The notes under the pieces are model-generated. The model searched no databases and had not been told where the DNA came from. It worked only from the letters and a program-made list of their open reading frames with translations. The position numbers and the translations under genes were made by a program. This document shows positions 33,544 through 41,206 of a stretch of 64,000 nucleotides of DNA, piece by piece. The stretch comes from Kitasatospora aureofaciens (lineage in GTDB: Bacteria; Actinomycetota; Actinomycetes; Streptomycetales; Streptomycetaceae), in the NCBI RefSeq assembly GCF_019192735.1, contig NZ_JAHTKP010000008.1:172691-236690 (forward strand), written 5' to 3'. How positions within the stretch are numbered: position 1 is the stretch's first letter; every line of letters begins with the position of its first letter.

Positions 33544-34370
33544 CGTGCGTAATCCTCCATCGCGGTCTTGATCACCGCCGCTGACTCGTCCGGCGGCAGG
33601 GCCGAAGCCTTGATCAGATCGTAGGACAGCCGGAACCCTCTGACAGCCTCCACGTCTTCCTCAAGGTGTCCCGAGTGGCTGCCCTCCATGTAGGCGGATT
33701 CGGCGCCGTTGGGAAGTGTGAGTATGGTCAGCGATCCGCCCATGGCAGGATGCGCGCCGCTCGCGAACGGAAGCACCTGAACCACGACGTGCGGCCGTTG
33801 CGCCATCGCCAGCACGTGCTGAAGTTGCGCTCTCATGGTCGCCGGACCGCCCCCAGGGCGCCGGAGGGAAGCCTCGTCCAGGATCAACCAGAGATGCGGA
33901 GGAACGGGCTGCGTCAGGATCTCCTGACGCTCCAGCCGTGCAGCCAGCTTCTCCTCGATCCGTTCCGTCGAGTCCCGTGGACTGCCCGCGCGCAGCACCG
34001 CATGTGCGTAGTCCTCGGTCTGAACGAGCCCCAGAACGATCTGAGCGCAGTAGACCTGGATCAAACTGGCCTGTGCTTCCAGATCCATGTACCGGCGGTA
34101 TCGGTCGGGGAACTGCTCCCGTCGAATGATCTCCCACAGGCCTTCGAAGAGACCGGCGGTGCCGAACGCCGCATCGACCTTGCTGGACAGGGGAGGCAGC
34201 GGGAGACGTTCCGCGATCTCAACGCCGTGCAGATGCGTCTTGCTGTAGTTGACGATCTCGGACAGCCGATCGAGAGACATCCCTGTAAGCGCTCGGTGGC
34301 GGCGCAATTCCTTTCCGTACAAATCGCGCGCCGACCTGAGCGGATCGAGTTCTCGTGTTCGAGCTGCCAT
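33525..34370 (-). CDS. XRE-family regulator with DUF5753 domain
   Basis: 281-residue DNA-binding protein: helix-turn-helix at about 20-70 (KELRRHRALTGMSLDRLSEIVNYSKTHLHGVE, abbreviated here to its ends) and a C-terminal DUF5753 ligand-type domain (LIQVYCAQIVLGLVQTEDYA near 115; HPAMGGSLTILTLPN near 225). It forms the standard pair with the following DUF397 gene. ATG at 34370, with GGGAGC upstream, is preferred; an ATG at 34406 adds 12 residues. Both genes of this pair use less G/C-biased third codon positions than their neighbours. Confidence 0.5.
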   Translation of the reverse strand: MAARTRELDPLRSARDLYGKELRRHRALTGMSLDRLSEIVNYSKTHLHGVEIAERLPLPPLSSKVDAAFGTAGLFEGLWEIIRREQFPDRYRRYMDLEAQASLIQVYCAQIVLGLVQTEDYAHAVLRAGSPRDSTERIEEKLAARLERQEILTQPVPPHLWLILDEASLRRPGGGPATMRAQLQHVLAMAQRPHVVVQVLPFASGAHPAMGGSLTILTLPNGAESAYMEGSHSGHLEEDVEAVRGFRLSYDLIKASALPPDESAAVIKTAMEDYARCAPPI

Positions 34371-34546
34371 ACGTGCTCCCTTGTTCCCAAGCAATATCCG
34401 GAACATGACGCAGAGTCAAGGGTAGCTCCGATTGCGTAACCATGGAGGTGCGCCGGTGACTGCCGCGCACATCCGGTGAAACAGAGACCCCGGCGACCGC
34501 ACGAACGGTCCCGGGGCGTGGCCAAACCTGAGGAAAGCAGGCTGAC

Positions 34547-34744
34547 ATGGATGACCTTACCGACTCCTCCCCCGCGGGAGGGAGTGCGCTCGGCAGGTGG
34601 CTGTGGCGGGCGTGGCTCTGGTTGAGGTACCGGCCCGGTGACTGGTGGTTCCTCTACTTCTCGCGCAGGCCGGTGCCGCGCCGGCTTCGGGCGAAGCTGC
34701 GGGCGCGGCGGCGGCAGCTCAAGGCGGAGCGCGCAGGCCGATAG
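34547..34744 (+). CDS. small basic Trp-rich protein, hypothetical
   Basis: 65-residue protein with an acidic N-terminus, a Trp/Leu-rich centre (LWRAWLWLRYRPGDWWFLYF) and a very basic tail (RRPVPRRLRAKLRARR). This amphipathic layout suggests membrane association or nucleic-acid binding. AGGAAAG lies 10 nt before the ATG and a hairpin follows the stop, which supports a real gene. Divergent from the XRE regulator. No family recognised. Confidence 0.5.
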   Translation: MDDLTDSSPAGGSALGRWLWRAWLWLRYRPGDWWFLYFSRRPVPRRLRAKLRARRRQLKAERAGR

Positions 34745-34748
34745 AGCC

Positions 34749-34782
34749 GGTGCCTGGCCGGCCCTGGGGCCGACCAGGCACC
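34749..34782 (+). terminator. terminator-like hairpin
   Basis: GGTGCCTGG (34749-34757) pairs with CCAGGCACC (34774-34782), extended by internal GGCC/GGCC pairing. It begins 4 nt after the 65-residue ORF stop. Confidence 0.5.
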
Positions 34783-34865
34783 TCGGGAAAGCGGGTTGCG
34801 CGCAGCGCGTTCTGGCTGGCACGGTGACGGCACATCAATCCGTCAGCTCAACTCCGGGGGCAGCC

Positions 34866-35765
34866 ATGGCAGTGCCGCAACCCTCTGCCGACCCCGGCTC
34901 CGTCGCCGTCTCGGCCTACGACCGACCGCCGTATCGCACGCCTGCGCTGCCGCCACGGCCTGGGAATCAGTGGGTACTTGACGTGCTGCTGCCCTGGCGG
35001 CTGGCGAGCCGGATCTACGGCCCGTACCGGATGCTCCGGTTGACGGCGTCCGGGGTGGTCACGACGGTCGGGCCGGCGGTGCTGGGGCCAGCCGTCCAGC
35101 CGGTTGTCAGCTCCCTCGCCGAGCAGGCTCTCGACCCGCTCGTGGAGCGGCTGTTGCTGCCGCGTGCGCTGCTCGGGCTCGGGCTCGTGCTCCTGATCGT
35201 GCGGATTGCCACCGGCACGTCCGGCGACGACCTCATCACCGAGGTCTTCGGGGACAGCGTCGTCATGCTGCTCAGTGGACCCGTCGCGCTGCTCCTGGGC
35301 TGCCTCGCCCTGGTCCTGCTCGCCCGCAGCGGGACCCGGGGGCGGGTCACCCGCCTGGTGGCCCGGCCATTCCTCACCGGGCTGTTCACGGCCGTACTCT
35401 TCGTCACGATCATGAAGGTCCCGCACGATTCCATGGGCGCGGTCGGCAGCAGTCTGCCCGGGTTCTTCCTCGGGCTGTGGCTCAGCGTTTTCACCCTCGC
35501 GGTGCTCTACCTCGTGCACCGCAACTCGTTCGCCGTCCGGGCGCACCCGCTGGTCCGGCCGATCGTCGCGATACTCCTCGTGTGGCTCACGGTCGTCGGC
35601 CACATGGAGCTGATCGACACCAAGGGCACCGAGACCCACGGCGCCGCGCTGTTCGGCCTGCTGGCGGGCCCCGTCGGCGTGACCGTCACCGCCGTGATCG
35701 AGCTCGTCACGCTGCGCCGCCGCCACCGCGTCGGCTTCCGGGGGCCCCTCGCCCCGCGCCTCTGA
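34866..35765 (+). CDS. hypothetical integral membrane protein
   Basis: 299-residue protein with a Pro-rich soluble N-terminus (about 45 residues), a weakly hydrophobic stretch near 60-85, and five clear TM helices (about 100-115, 130-155, 168-185, 198-218 and 230-250), then a last hydrophobic segment near 265-285 and a basic end. No known transporter or enzyme motif is seen. ATG at 34866, with GGGGG ribosome site. A strong terminator follows. Function unknown; nearby genes give no help. Confidence 0.5.
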   Translation: MAVPQPSADPGSVAVSAYDRPPYRTPALPPRPGNQWVLDVLLPWRLASRIYGPYRMLRLTASGVVTTVGPAVLGPAVQPVVSSLAEQALDPLVERLLLPRALLGLGLVLLIVRIATGTSGDDLITEVFGDSVVMLLSGPVALLLGCLALVLLARSGTRGRVTRLVARPFLTGLFTAVLFVTIMKVPHDSMGAVGSSLPGFFLGLWLSVFTLAVLYLVHRNSFAVRAHPLVRPIVAILLVWLTVVGHMELIDTKGTETHGAALFGLLAGPVGVTVTAVIELVTLRRRHRVGFRGPLAPRL

Positions 35766-35774
35766 CGCGCGCCG

Positions 35775-35807
35775 CCCGGGCCCGCCGCAGCGTGCGGCGG
35801 GCCCGGG
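35775..35807. terminator. strong terminator hairpin
   Basis: Perfect 15-bp stem (35775-35789 with 35793-35807, CCCGGGCCCGCCGCA) and a 3-nt loop, 10 nt after the membrane-protein stop. Confidence 0.5.
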
Positions 35808-35823
35808 GGAGGGGGTCAGCGGG

Positions 35824-35931
35824 TGTGTAGCCGCCGTTGGCGAAGAGGGTCTGACCGGTGATCCACCAGCCGTCGGTGGCGAGGAAGGTGACGATCGGGG
35901 CGATGTCCTCGATCTTGGTCAGGTCGTGATC
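35824..35931 (-). pseudogene. remnant of a short-chain dehydrogenase 3' end
   Basis: On the minus strand this short stretch reads DLTKIEDIAPIVTFLATDG and then WWITGQTLFANGGYT, the C-terminal signature of classical SDR oxidoreductases (after the active-site region, including GGW-ITGQxLxxxGG). There is no catalytic YxxxK, no start and no upstream body; the next gene begins directly upstream. The frame runs on without the expected stop. It is a leftover of a deleted gene. Confidence 0.5.
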
Positions 35932-35943
35932 CGGCTATGAGCC

Positions 35944-36354
35944 TCAGAGCACGGCAACGCCGAGGGTGATCGCGATCAGCACCATCAGGATCCCGAGCGC
36001 CATGAAGGCGTATTCCACTGGCCGCCGCTCCCGCCCCTCCACGACCACTTGCCGGGGATCGGCCGGGTCGTAGCGGACGGGCACGTAGCCGCCGTCGGGG
36101 AGCGGGTGGCGCGGGGTGGACGGGACGGGGGAGAAGACCTCGACCACCTGCCCGTCCTCGGTCTCGAACTGGAGCAGCGGACGCGGCGGCAGCGCGCGGT
36201 CCTCGGGGCCGGGGACGCGCTCGCGCACGAGCGCTTGGACCGACACGCCGACCCGACGCAGCCGCCGCAGGTCGCGCAGCCCGACCACCCCGGCGAGGTA
36301 GGCGATCACCCCGCCCAGACCGCCGAACACCACCACGGCGAACCCGCCCACCAC
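35944..36354 (-). CDS. DUF3592 membrane protein
   Basis: 136-residue protein with two TM helices (about 3-25 and 115-134) flanking an extracytoplasmic or cytosolic beta domain. The central phrase PDGGYVPVRYDPADPRQVVV is the DUF3592 signature. The family is widespread in actinobacteria and functionally uncharacterised. It stands alone between two gene remnants. ATG at 36354; the ribosome site is weak (GGGAGG about 8 nt upstream). Confidence 0.5.
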   Translation of the reverse strand: MVGGFAVVVFGGLGGVIAYLAGVVGLRDLRRLRRVGVSVQALVRERVPGPEDRALPPRPLLQFETEDGQVVEVFSPVPSTPRHPLPDGGYVPVRYDPADPRQVVVEGRERRPVEYAFMALGILMVLIAITLGVAVL

Positions 36355-36421
36355 GCCTCCCTACCCGCGTCGTCCTCCTGAACTCCAAGTATCAGGGACA
36401 GCGCGTTAAAGGGAGGTGCCC

Positions 36422-36464
36422 CTACACCTCGCCAGCGGCACCCCCGGGTCGGCGAGGCGGGCTG
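36422..36464 (-). pseudogene. 43-bp copy of the 3' end of the FAD reductase gene at 39.3 kb
   Basis: From CTACACCTCGCC on, this matches the last codons (SRLADPGVPLGEV-stop) of the reductase gene ending at 39345, with one deleted base that breaks the frame and a few substitutions. Nothing upstream of it resembles the rest of that gene, so it is a short displaced duplicate. Confidence 0.5.
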
Positions 36465-36530
36465 GGGGAAGGGTCCGGGCCTCGCTGCGGGGCCGTCAGC
36501 GCACCGCTGCCGGCGTCTCGGCGGAGACTG

Positions 36531-36866
36531 TCAGACGGTCGTGGGCAGCACGTAGGCCCGCGCGAACCAGTGCCCGACCTGGGCGCGGTGCAGGTGCCCG
36601 GCCACACCCTTGTCGCCGGCCACTGCCATGGTCGCGTGGACGTGGACGACGCCGCCGACGATCTCACCCGTGCCGTGCAGCTCGGCGGGCTGGTCGTAGT
36701 CCGTCACGATGTCTGCTGACGGGTCGTCGGCGGGCATCGTGCTGATCGTGAACGAGTCCGCCGCGCCGATCAGGGAGATGATGGCCCCGTCGGTCACCCC
36801 GGCCGCCTTCGCCTGCTCGGTGATGCTCTCGATCAGCTCGGCGTTCTTTACTTCGAACACGTGCAT
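36531..36866 (-). CDS. PPC/DUF296-domain protein
   Basis: 111-residue protein consisting of one PPC (plants and prokaryotes conserved, DUF296) domain: GAIISLIGAADSFTIS near 27, ELHGTGEIVGGVVHVHATMA near 60-80 and GHLHRAQVGHWFARAYVL at the end. In plants this fold occurs in AT-hook proteins; bacterial single-domain members form trimers of unknown function. The His-rich surface (HVHA, GHLH) could hold a metal. It is encoded 3 nt after the stop of the upstream gene, so the two are one unit. Confidence 0.5.
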   Translation of the reverse strand: MHVFEVKNAELIESITEQAKAAGVTDGAIISLIGAADSFTISTMPADDPSADIVTDYDQPAELHGTGEIVGGVVHVHATMAVAGDKGVAGHLHRAQVGHWFARAYVLPTTV

Positions 36867-36869
36867 TGG

Positions 36870-37394
36870 TCAGCTCTCCCAACTGAGAAGCGGCGTGAGG
36901 TCCCGCAGCATAGCGGCGGAGCACCAGCGGGCCCCCGCGTCCCGGGGGTTCAGGGACTCCGCTGCCAGTCTCGCTGCGAGGAACTGGGCCCGGGGCCCCG
37001 TGATGCGGAGATCGGCCGCCAGCGACCCCGCCATGTCCCATTCCAGGCCCCCGACGCGCGCGAGGACGGCTGTCGAGTAGAGGTGTCTCACCTCCTGGTC
37101 GTGGGCCAGCACGCGGGCCACGTCTGCCGCTGCTTCCTGGCCCGGCCGCTTCGCCAGGATGCCCGCAGCGTTCACCCGGAGGAGAGCGGAGTCCCCGTCG
37201 TGCATCCACCCGCGCAACCGGCTGGCCGTGCCCAGGTCGGCGAGGGAGGCGATGACAAGATCGGTCGCGTGCGTGGTCTGCACCGTCATCAGGGGGCCGC
37301 TGTCGCCACCGGCGATGCTCGCTGTCAGCTCTCCGGCGAGCTTCCCATGAGTGGCGACCAGTGCGGACAGGGATAGGAACGCACGTCTGTTCAC
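36870..37394 (-). CDS. hypothetical helical-repeat protein
   Basis: 174-residue protein made of short helices (VIASLADLGTASRLRGWM, VARVLAHDQEVRHLYSTAVL, AQFLAARLAAESL), the look of HEAT/TPR-like repeats. The N-terminus RRAFLSLSALVATHG resembles the mildly hydrophobic start of streptomycete proteins that follow an HTH domain, so this may be a C-terminal regulatory domain that has lost its DNA-binding part. GTG at 37394, with AAGG close by. Upstream neighbour of the PPC gene. Family not identified. Confidence 0.5.
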   Translation of the reverse strand: MNRRAFLSLSALVATHGKLAGELTASIAGGDSGPLMTVQTTHATDLVIASLADLGTASRLRGWMHDGDSALLRVNAAGILAKRPGQEAAADVARVLAHDQEVRHLYSTAVLARVGGLEWDMAGSLAADLRITGPRAQFLAARLAAESLNPRDAGARWCSAAMLRDLTPLLSWES

Positions 37395-37567
37395 CCTTGT
37401 GAGCCGACAGCTTCCCCGAGCTGGAGCCCGCAGAGTCCCTGACCCTGGAACGTCTGCGCGCTCGCACGCGCTTGCTCAACGACCTTGCCCGCACGCACCG
37501 GCGGCTCCGATGAGCCGTGCCGTGCGCTGGCATCCGTACCGGCGTCGCCTACCACGCCGGTACCCCG

Positions 37568-37591
37568 ACCGACCCCCGAACCGGGGTCGGT
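37568..37591 (+). promoter_or_regulatory. 5'-leader hairpin before the candidate RiPP operon
   Basis: ACCGACCCC (37568-37576) and GGGGTCGGT (37583-37591) form a perfect 9-bp stem with a 6-nt loop that ends 8 nt before the AAGGAG ribosome site of the next gene. This may be an attenuator or an mRNA-stabilising element. The remaining intergenic bases (37395-37567) show no clear promoter. Confidence 0.5.
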
Positions 37592-37612
37592 GACCCCCGC
37601 AAGGAGACCTCC

Positions 37613-37903
37613 ATGGTGAACCACAACCGGCCGCAGATCGGGTACATGGACGCGCATCCGCCCCGGGACGCGTACATGGTCGGGGACAGCCTCCCCGACC
37701 AGTCCGGCAAGGGCGCCCCGGCCACCCCGACGCACACCGTGTGCACCCCGGACCCGGCCCCGCCGAGGACGAGTAACACCACCGACTCCCGCTGTCCGGG
37801 GAAGGGTTCAACGGCGACAGCGGAGGCGTCCCCGGGGGCCGTCACAGGCCCCTCGGGGAGCTGCCGCCCGACATACCTTGTTGGGGGTGTGAGAGGCGGC
37901 TAG
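37613..37903 (+). CDS. small protein, first gene of the candidate RiPP operon
   Basis: 96-residue protein of unknown family. The first 35 residues look conserved and structured in motif (RPQIGYMDAHPPRDAYMVGD, repeating Y-M-x-D/G), and the rest is low-complexity Pro/Thr/Ser/Gly. AAGGAG lies 7 nt before the ATG, the best ribosome site in the region, which supports translation. It ends 56 nt before the 49-residue peptide gene, on the same strand. It could be an accessory protein, a second precursor, or a degraded gene with a spurious 3' half. Confidence in the C-terminal half is low. Confidence 0.5.
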   Translation: MVNHNRPQIGYMDAHPPRDAYMVGDSLPDQSGKGAPATPTHTVCTPDPAPPRTSNTTDSRCPGKGSTATAEASPGAVTGPSGSCRPTYLVGGVRGG

Positions 37904-37959
37904 GCACCACCACCCGGCAGGCAACCGCCTGTCAGGCCAACCAGCATGGAGGTAGTGAG

Positions 37960-38109
37960 ATGGGTAAGCGCGGCGGCGGCTCCGGAGACGGCAAGGGCGG
38001 CAAGCAGCAGGACGACAGCAACAAGGGCAGCGGCCACGGCGGCGGCGGTTCCGACGAGGGCGGCAACACCTCGGACGGTCAGAACCCGGCGGGCGGCAGC
38101 GGCAAGTGA
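37960..38109 (+). CDS. candidate RiPP precursor, 49 residues, Gly/Asp/Lys-rich
   Basis: Short gene encoding a polar peptide, MGKRGGGSGDGKGGKQQ at its start and NTSDGQNPAGGSGK at its end. It has 20 Gly, five Asp and no Cys. Two Asp-Gly pairs (residues 10-11 and 39-40) are the classic substrates for aspartimide formation by isoaspartyl methyltransferases. GGAGG lies 7 nt before the ATG at 37960. Its TGA overlaps the GTG of the methyltransferase gene (GTGA at 38106-38109), so the two are translationally coupled, as RiPP precursors and their modifying enzymes often are. No Thr/Ser/Cys-rich lanthipeptide core is seen. The precursor role is inferred. Confidence 0.5.
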   Translation: MGKRGGGSGDGKGGKQQDDSNKGSGHGGGGSDEGGNTSDGQNPAGGSGK

Positions 38110-39284
38110 CCAGCGAGACGCACAGGGAGGCGAGCCCTCAGGGGCTCGCCTCCGCGCTGGTGGCCAGCGGCGCGCTTTCCTCGGACTGGCTCCCCTCGTT
38201 CCATGCCGTTCCCCGTGAGCTGTTCGTCCCGGATCGCATCTGGCCGGGCATCGCGGACGGCACCAAACAGAACGCCGTGGTGTATCGCTCCAAGGACCCC
38301 GGGGTGTGGCAGCAGGCGGTCTACTCGGACATCCCGCTGACCACGCAGTGGGACGACGGCGACCACGAGGGGGACGGCCTCGGTACTACCCCGAGTTCGT
38401 CCAACTCCATGCCGACCATGGTGGTTTCCATGCTCCAAGACCTGGACGTGCGCCCGGGTGACAGGGTGTTGGAGATCGGATCCGGGACGGGGTGGAACGC
38501 CGGGCTTCTCGCCCACCGCCTCGGTAACCCCAACGTGGTGACGGTCGAGTATGACCCGGGCGTGGCGAGAGGGGCCCGGGAGAACCTGCACCGGGCCGGA
38601 CTTGAGCCGACAGTGGTCGAGGGTGACGGGCGGTCGGGGTGGGCGGAGGGTGCCCCATACGATCGGATCATCGCCACGTGCTCCCTGCTGGAGATCCCTC
38701 TGGCATGGCTGGAGCAGTCGGCCCCTGGCGGGATCATCGTCGCCCCGTTCGGCACCGAGTACGGCGGGGAGCAGATCGTTCGGCTGACCGTCAACGAAGA
38801 CGGGACCAGTGCGAGCGGCAACTGCACCGGGGGTTCGGCGTTCATGAGGCTGCGTCAACAGCGCACCGGCCGGCCGCTGATCGACGCGTACCTGCACGGG
38901 ACGCCTTGGCCGGCCGATGGGGAGAAGAGCACCACCACCCTCTCCCCGTGGGACACGGGCAAGTGGTTCCAGCAGTTCGTCATCGGGCTCGGTGTGCCCA
39001 GGGCGTTCTGGCGGGCGGAGCGCTACGAGGACGGCGCGTACACGCTGTGGCTCTACAGCCGGGACACCCTGTCGTGGGCCACGGCCGACTACGAGCGGGA
39101 CCGCACGGACTACGAGGTGGTTCAGTCCGGCCCCCGTCGACTGTGGGACGAGGTCGAAGCCGCCTACCGGTGGTGGACCGACCAGGGTCGCCCCGGGCAC
39201 GAGAGGTTCGGCCTGACGGTCACCCCGGAGGGCCAGACGGCCTGGCTCGACTCCCCGGACAACCCGGTGCCACAGCAGAGCTGA
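38106..39284 (+). CDS. PIMT-like O-methyltransferase with C-terminal extension (RiPP type)
   Basis: 392-residue relative of protein-L-isoaspartate O-methyltransferase. The SAM-binding core occupies about 75-250: SNSMPTMVVSMLQ (substrate loop), VRPGDRVLEIGSGTGWNAGLL (motif I), VVTVEYDPG and YDRIIATCSL. Repair-type PIMTs end near 220 residues; here 150 further residues follow (WFQQFVIGLGVPRAFW, LWDEVEAAYRWWTDQGRPG), a size shared by PIMTs in RiPP clusters (lasso peptides, the graspetide fuscimiditide, lanthipeptides and stand-alone imiditides), which methylate Asp so that it closes to aspartimide. No lanthipeptide, lasso or ATP-grasp enzyme is nearby, favouring the stand-alone type. GTG start overlaps the peptide stop. 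Confidence 0.5.
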   Translation: MTSETHREASPQGLASALVASGALSSDWLPSFHAVPRELFVPDRIWPGIADGTKQNAVVYRSKDPGVWQQAVYSDIPLTTQWDDGDHEGDGLGTTPSSSNSMPTMVVSMLQDLDVRPGDRVLEIGSGTGWNAGLLAHRLGNPNVVTVEYDPGVARGARENLHRAGLEPTVVEGDGRSGWAEGAPYDRIIATCSLLEIPLAWLEQSAPGGIIVAPFGTEYGGEQIVRLTVNEDGTSASGNCTGGSAFMRLRQQRTGRPLIDAYLHGTPWPADGEKSTTTLSPWDTGKWFQQFVIGLGVPRAFWRAERYEDGAYTLWLYSRDTLSWATADYERDRTDYEVVQSGPRRLWDEVEAAYRWWTDQGRPGHERFGLTVTPEGQTAWLDSPDNPVPQQS

Positions 39285-39344
39285 CGGACCGAACCGCCCC
39301 GGCCGGGCGACAACGGCCGGGGCCCTCTGGGCGGCCCGTAGCTG

Positions 39345-40592
39345 CTACACCTCGCCCAGCGGCACGCCCGGGTCGGCGAGGCGGGACGGGTCCACCTTGC
39401 GGCCGGAGCGGACGAGTTCGCGGATCGGGGCGGTGACGTCCCAGATGTTGACGTTCATCCCGGCGAGGACCCGGCCGTCGGACAGCCAGAAGGCGATGAA
39501 CTCGCGGGTGGCCGGGTCGCCGCGGAACACCACCTGGTCGTAGCCGCCGGGTTCGACGTAGCCGACGTACTCCATGCCCAGGTCGTACTGGTCGGTGAAG
39601 AAGTACGGCACCCGGTCGTACACCGCGTCCGGGTGGCCGAGCATCGCGCGGGCGGCGGTCTGGGGCTGGTTGACGGCGTTGGCCCAGTGTTCGACGCGGA
39701 GGTGGCGGCCGAACAGCGGGTGGTAGGCGTTGGCGACGTCGCCGGCGGCGTAGACGTCGGGGGCCGAGGTGCGCAGGTGCTCGTCGGTCTTGATGCCGTT
39801 GACGATCTCCAGCCCGGCGGCCTTGGCGAGTGCGATGTCGGGGGCGATGCCGATGCCGACGATCACCGCGTCGGCCGGCACCGTCGTGCCGTCGCCGAGC
39901 CGGACGCCGGTCACCGTGCCGTCCGCGCCGGTGAGTTCGTCCACCTGGACGTTGAAGCGCAGGTCCACGCCGTGGTCGCGGTGCAGGTCGGCGAAGACCT
40001 GGGCGACCTCGCGGCCGAGCACCCGCAGCAGCGGGAGTTCGGCCGCCTCCAGAATGGTGACCTCGGCGCCGGCCGTCCGGGCCGCCGCCGCGGTCTCCAG
40101 GCCGATCCAGCCCGCGCCGATCACCGCCACCCGGGCGCCCGGCCGCAGCGCGGCCTTGATCCGCTCGCTGTCCTCGACCCGGCGCAGGTAGAGCACGCCC
40201 TCCTGGTCGGCGCCGGGCACGGGCAGTCGGCGCGGCAGCGAGCCGGTGGTGAGCAGCAGCTTGGCGTACTCGATGCGGCCGTCGTCGGCGAGCGTGACGG
40301 TGTGCCCGGCCGGGTCGATCGCGGAGACGGCAATGCCGAGGCGCAGCGTGATGTCGTGCTCGGCGTACCACTGGGGCGGGTGGACGTAGATCTTCTCCCG
40401 GGGCGTTTTGCCGAGCAGGTAGCCCTTGGAGAGCGGCGGCCGCTCGTACGGGCGCTCGTGCTCGTCGCCGATGAGCATGATGCGGCCTTCGTACCCGGCC
40501 TCGCGCAGCGCCTCCGCCGCCTTCGCGCCGCCGAGCGATGCGCCGACGATGACGATCGGCCGCTCCCGTCCACTGTCGTCCGCTGTGCCCAT
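39345..40592 (-). CDS. FAD/NAD(P)-dependent ferredoxin (rubredoxin) reductase
   Basis: 415-residue flavoprotein of the putidaredoxin-reductase type. FAD site IVIVGASLGGAKAAEALRE near residue 13, NAD site VAVIGAGWIGLETAAAA near 150, second FAD motif VYAAGDVANAYHPLFG near 285, and a C-terminal Reductase_C domain from about 325. It passes electrons from NAD(P)H to a ferredoxin, for example one that feeds a P450. A ferredoxin-P450 pair lies 7.3 kb away and may use it. ATG at 40592 with GGAG close upstream. A fragment of its 3' end is duplicated at 36.4 kb. The product is soluble. Confidence 0.5.
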   Translation of the reverse strand: MGTADDSGRERPIVIVGASLGGAKAAEALREAGYEGRIMLIGDEHERPYERPPLSKGYLLGKTPREKIYVHPPQWYAEHDITLRLGIAVSAIDPAGHTVTLADDGRIEYAKLLLTTGSLPRRLPVPGADQEGVLYLRRVEDSERIKAALRPGARVAVIGAGWIGLETAAAARTAGAEVTILEAAELPLLRVLGREVAQVFADLHRDHGVDLRFNVQVDELTGADGTVTGVRLGDGTTVPADAVIVGIGIAPDIALAKAAGLEIVNGIKTDEHLRTSAPDVYAAGDVANAYHPLFGRHLRVEHWANAVNQPQTAARAMLGHPDAVYDRVPYFFTDQYDLGMEYVGYVEPGGYDQVVFRGDPATREFIAFWLSDGRVLAGMNVNIWDVTAPIRELVRSGRKVDPSRLADPGVPLGEV

Positions 40593-40710
40593 GCTGAACT
40601 CCTCGCTCTCCGGCCGGAATCAGGGCCAGCCTGCCGCCGCTGGGGTGGGGTGTCGAGACCGCGGCGGGCGCGCCGCCCCAGGCTCCCCCGTTCGGGTGAA
40701 GACGGGTGCC

Positions 40711-40785
40711 ACGGAGTCATCGCCTACGGAGTCATCGCCTACGGAGTCATTGCCTACGGAGTCCTTGCCTACCGCGTCATCGCCT
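40711..40785 (-). repeat. five 15-bp tandem units containing a stop codon
   Basis: Plus-strand units ACGGAGTCATCGCCT at 40711, 40726, 40741 and 40756, plus a more diverged one at 40771. On the minus strand each reads (A)-M/R-T-P-stop in the frame of the SnoaL-like gene, whose real TAG (40769-40771) straddles the last two units. The gene end has thus been amplified with its stop. Confidence 0.5.
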
Positions 40786-41200
40786 CGCGGACCAGCGCGG
40801 TGTCGGTGAACTGCTCGAACCGGACGATCCGGCCGCCACGCACCACGAAGTGGTGGGCCACCCGCACCGCGAGCGGCTTGCCGGTGGTCTTGTGCACGGC
40901 GGTGTAGCGGGCGAGCACGACCACGTTCTCGCCGGCCACGACGTACGTGTCGTCGTGCGCCGTCCAGCTCTGCCACTCGGCGGCGAGGCGTTCCATGACG
41001 TTGCTGGTGACGCCCTTCGGGGTGCGGTAGGTGCCGGCCAGCGGGAAGCCGGCCATCTCGGTCCACTCGACGTCGTCGGCGAGGGTGGCGCGCAGGGCGG
41101 CGAGGTCGCCGTGCGCTGAGGCCAGGTACTGGCGGCGGACGACGTCGGCGGGGGCGGCGGACTCGTTGAACTCGGCGGTTCCGCGCGGGATCTCGATCAT
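40769..41200 (-). CDS. SnoaL-like (NTF2-fold) protein
   Basis: 143-residue NTF2-fold protein: RRQYLASAHGDLAALRATLADDVEWTEM (start of the fold), YVVAGENVVVLARYTAVHKTTGKPL and HHFVVRGGRIVRFEQFTDTALV, the usual SnoaL-like end. Members are small isomerases, hydrolases or binding proteins; the substrate cannot be predicted. ATG at 41200, 6 nt after the MBL-fold stop, so it is in one operon with it. The last residues (AMTR) and stop lie in a 15-bp tandem repeat. Confidence 0.5.
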   Translation of the reverse strand: MIEIPRGTAEFNESAAPADVVRRQYLASAHGDLAALRATLADDVEWTEMAGFPLAGTYRTPKGVTSNVMERLAAEWQSWTAHDDTYVVAGENVVVLARYTAVHKTTGKPLAVRVAHHFVVRGGRIVRFEQFTDTALVREAMTR

Positions 41201-41206
41201 CGCGGC

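Noticed and set aside
37409..37512. Plus-strand frame reading ESLTLERLRARTRLLNDLA, looking like a coiled-coil gene end
   Set aside because: No start codon and a stop directly upstream; only 34 codons. Could be a relic, but support is too thin to list as a feature.
37960..39284. Reading the PIMT gene as an FxLD-type lanthipeptide system
   Set aside because: The small peptide lacks FxLD, Cys and a Ser/Thr-rich core, and no dehydratase or cyclase gene is present nearby.
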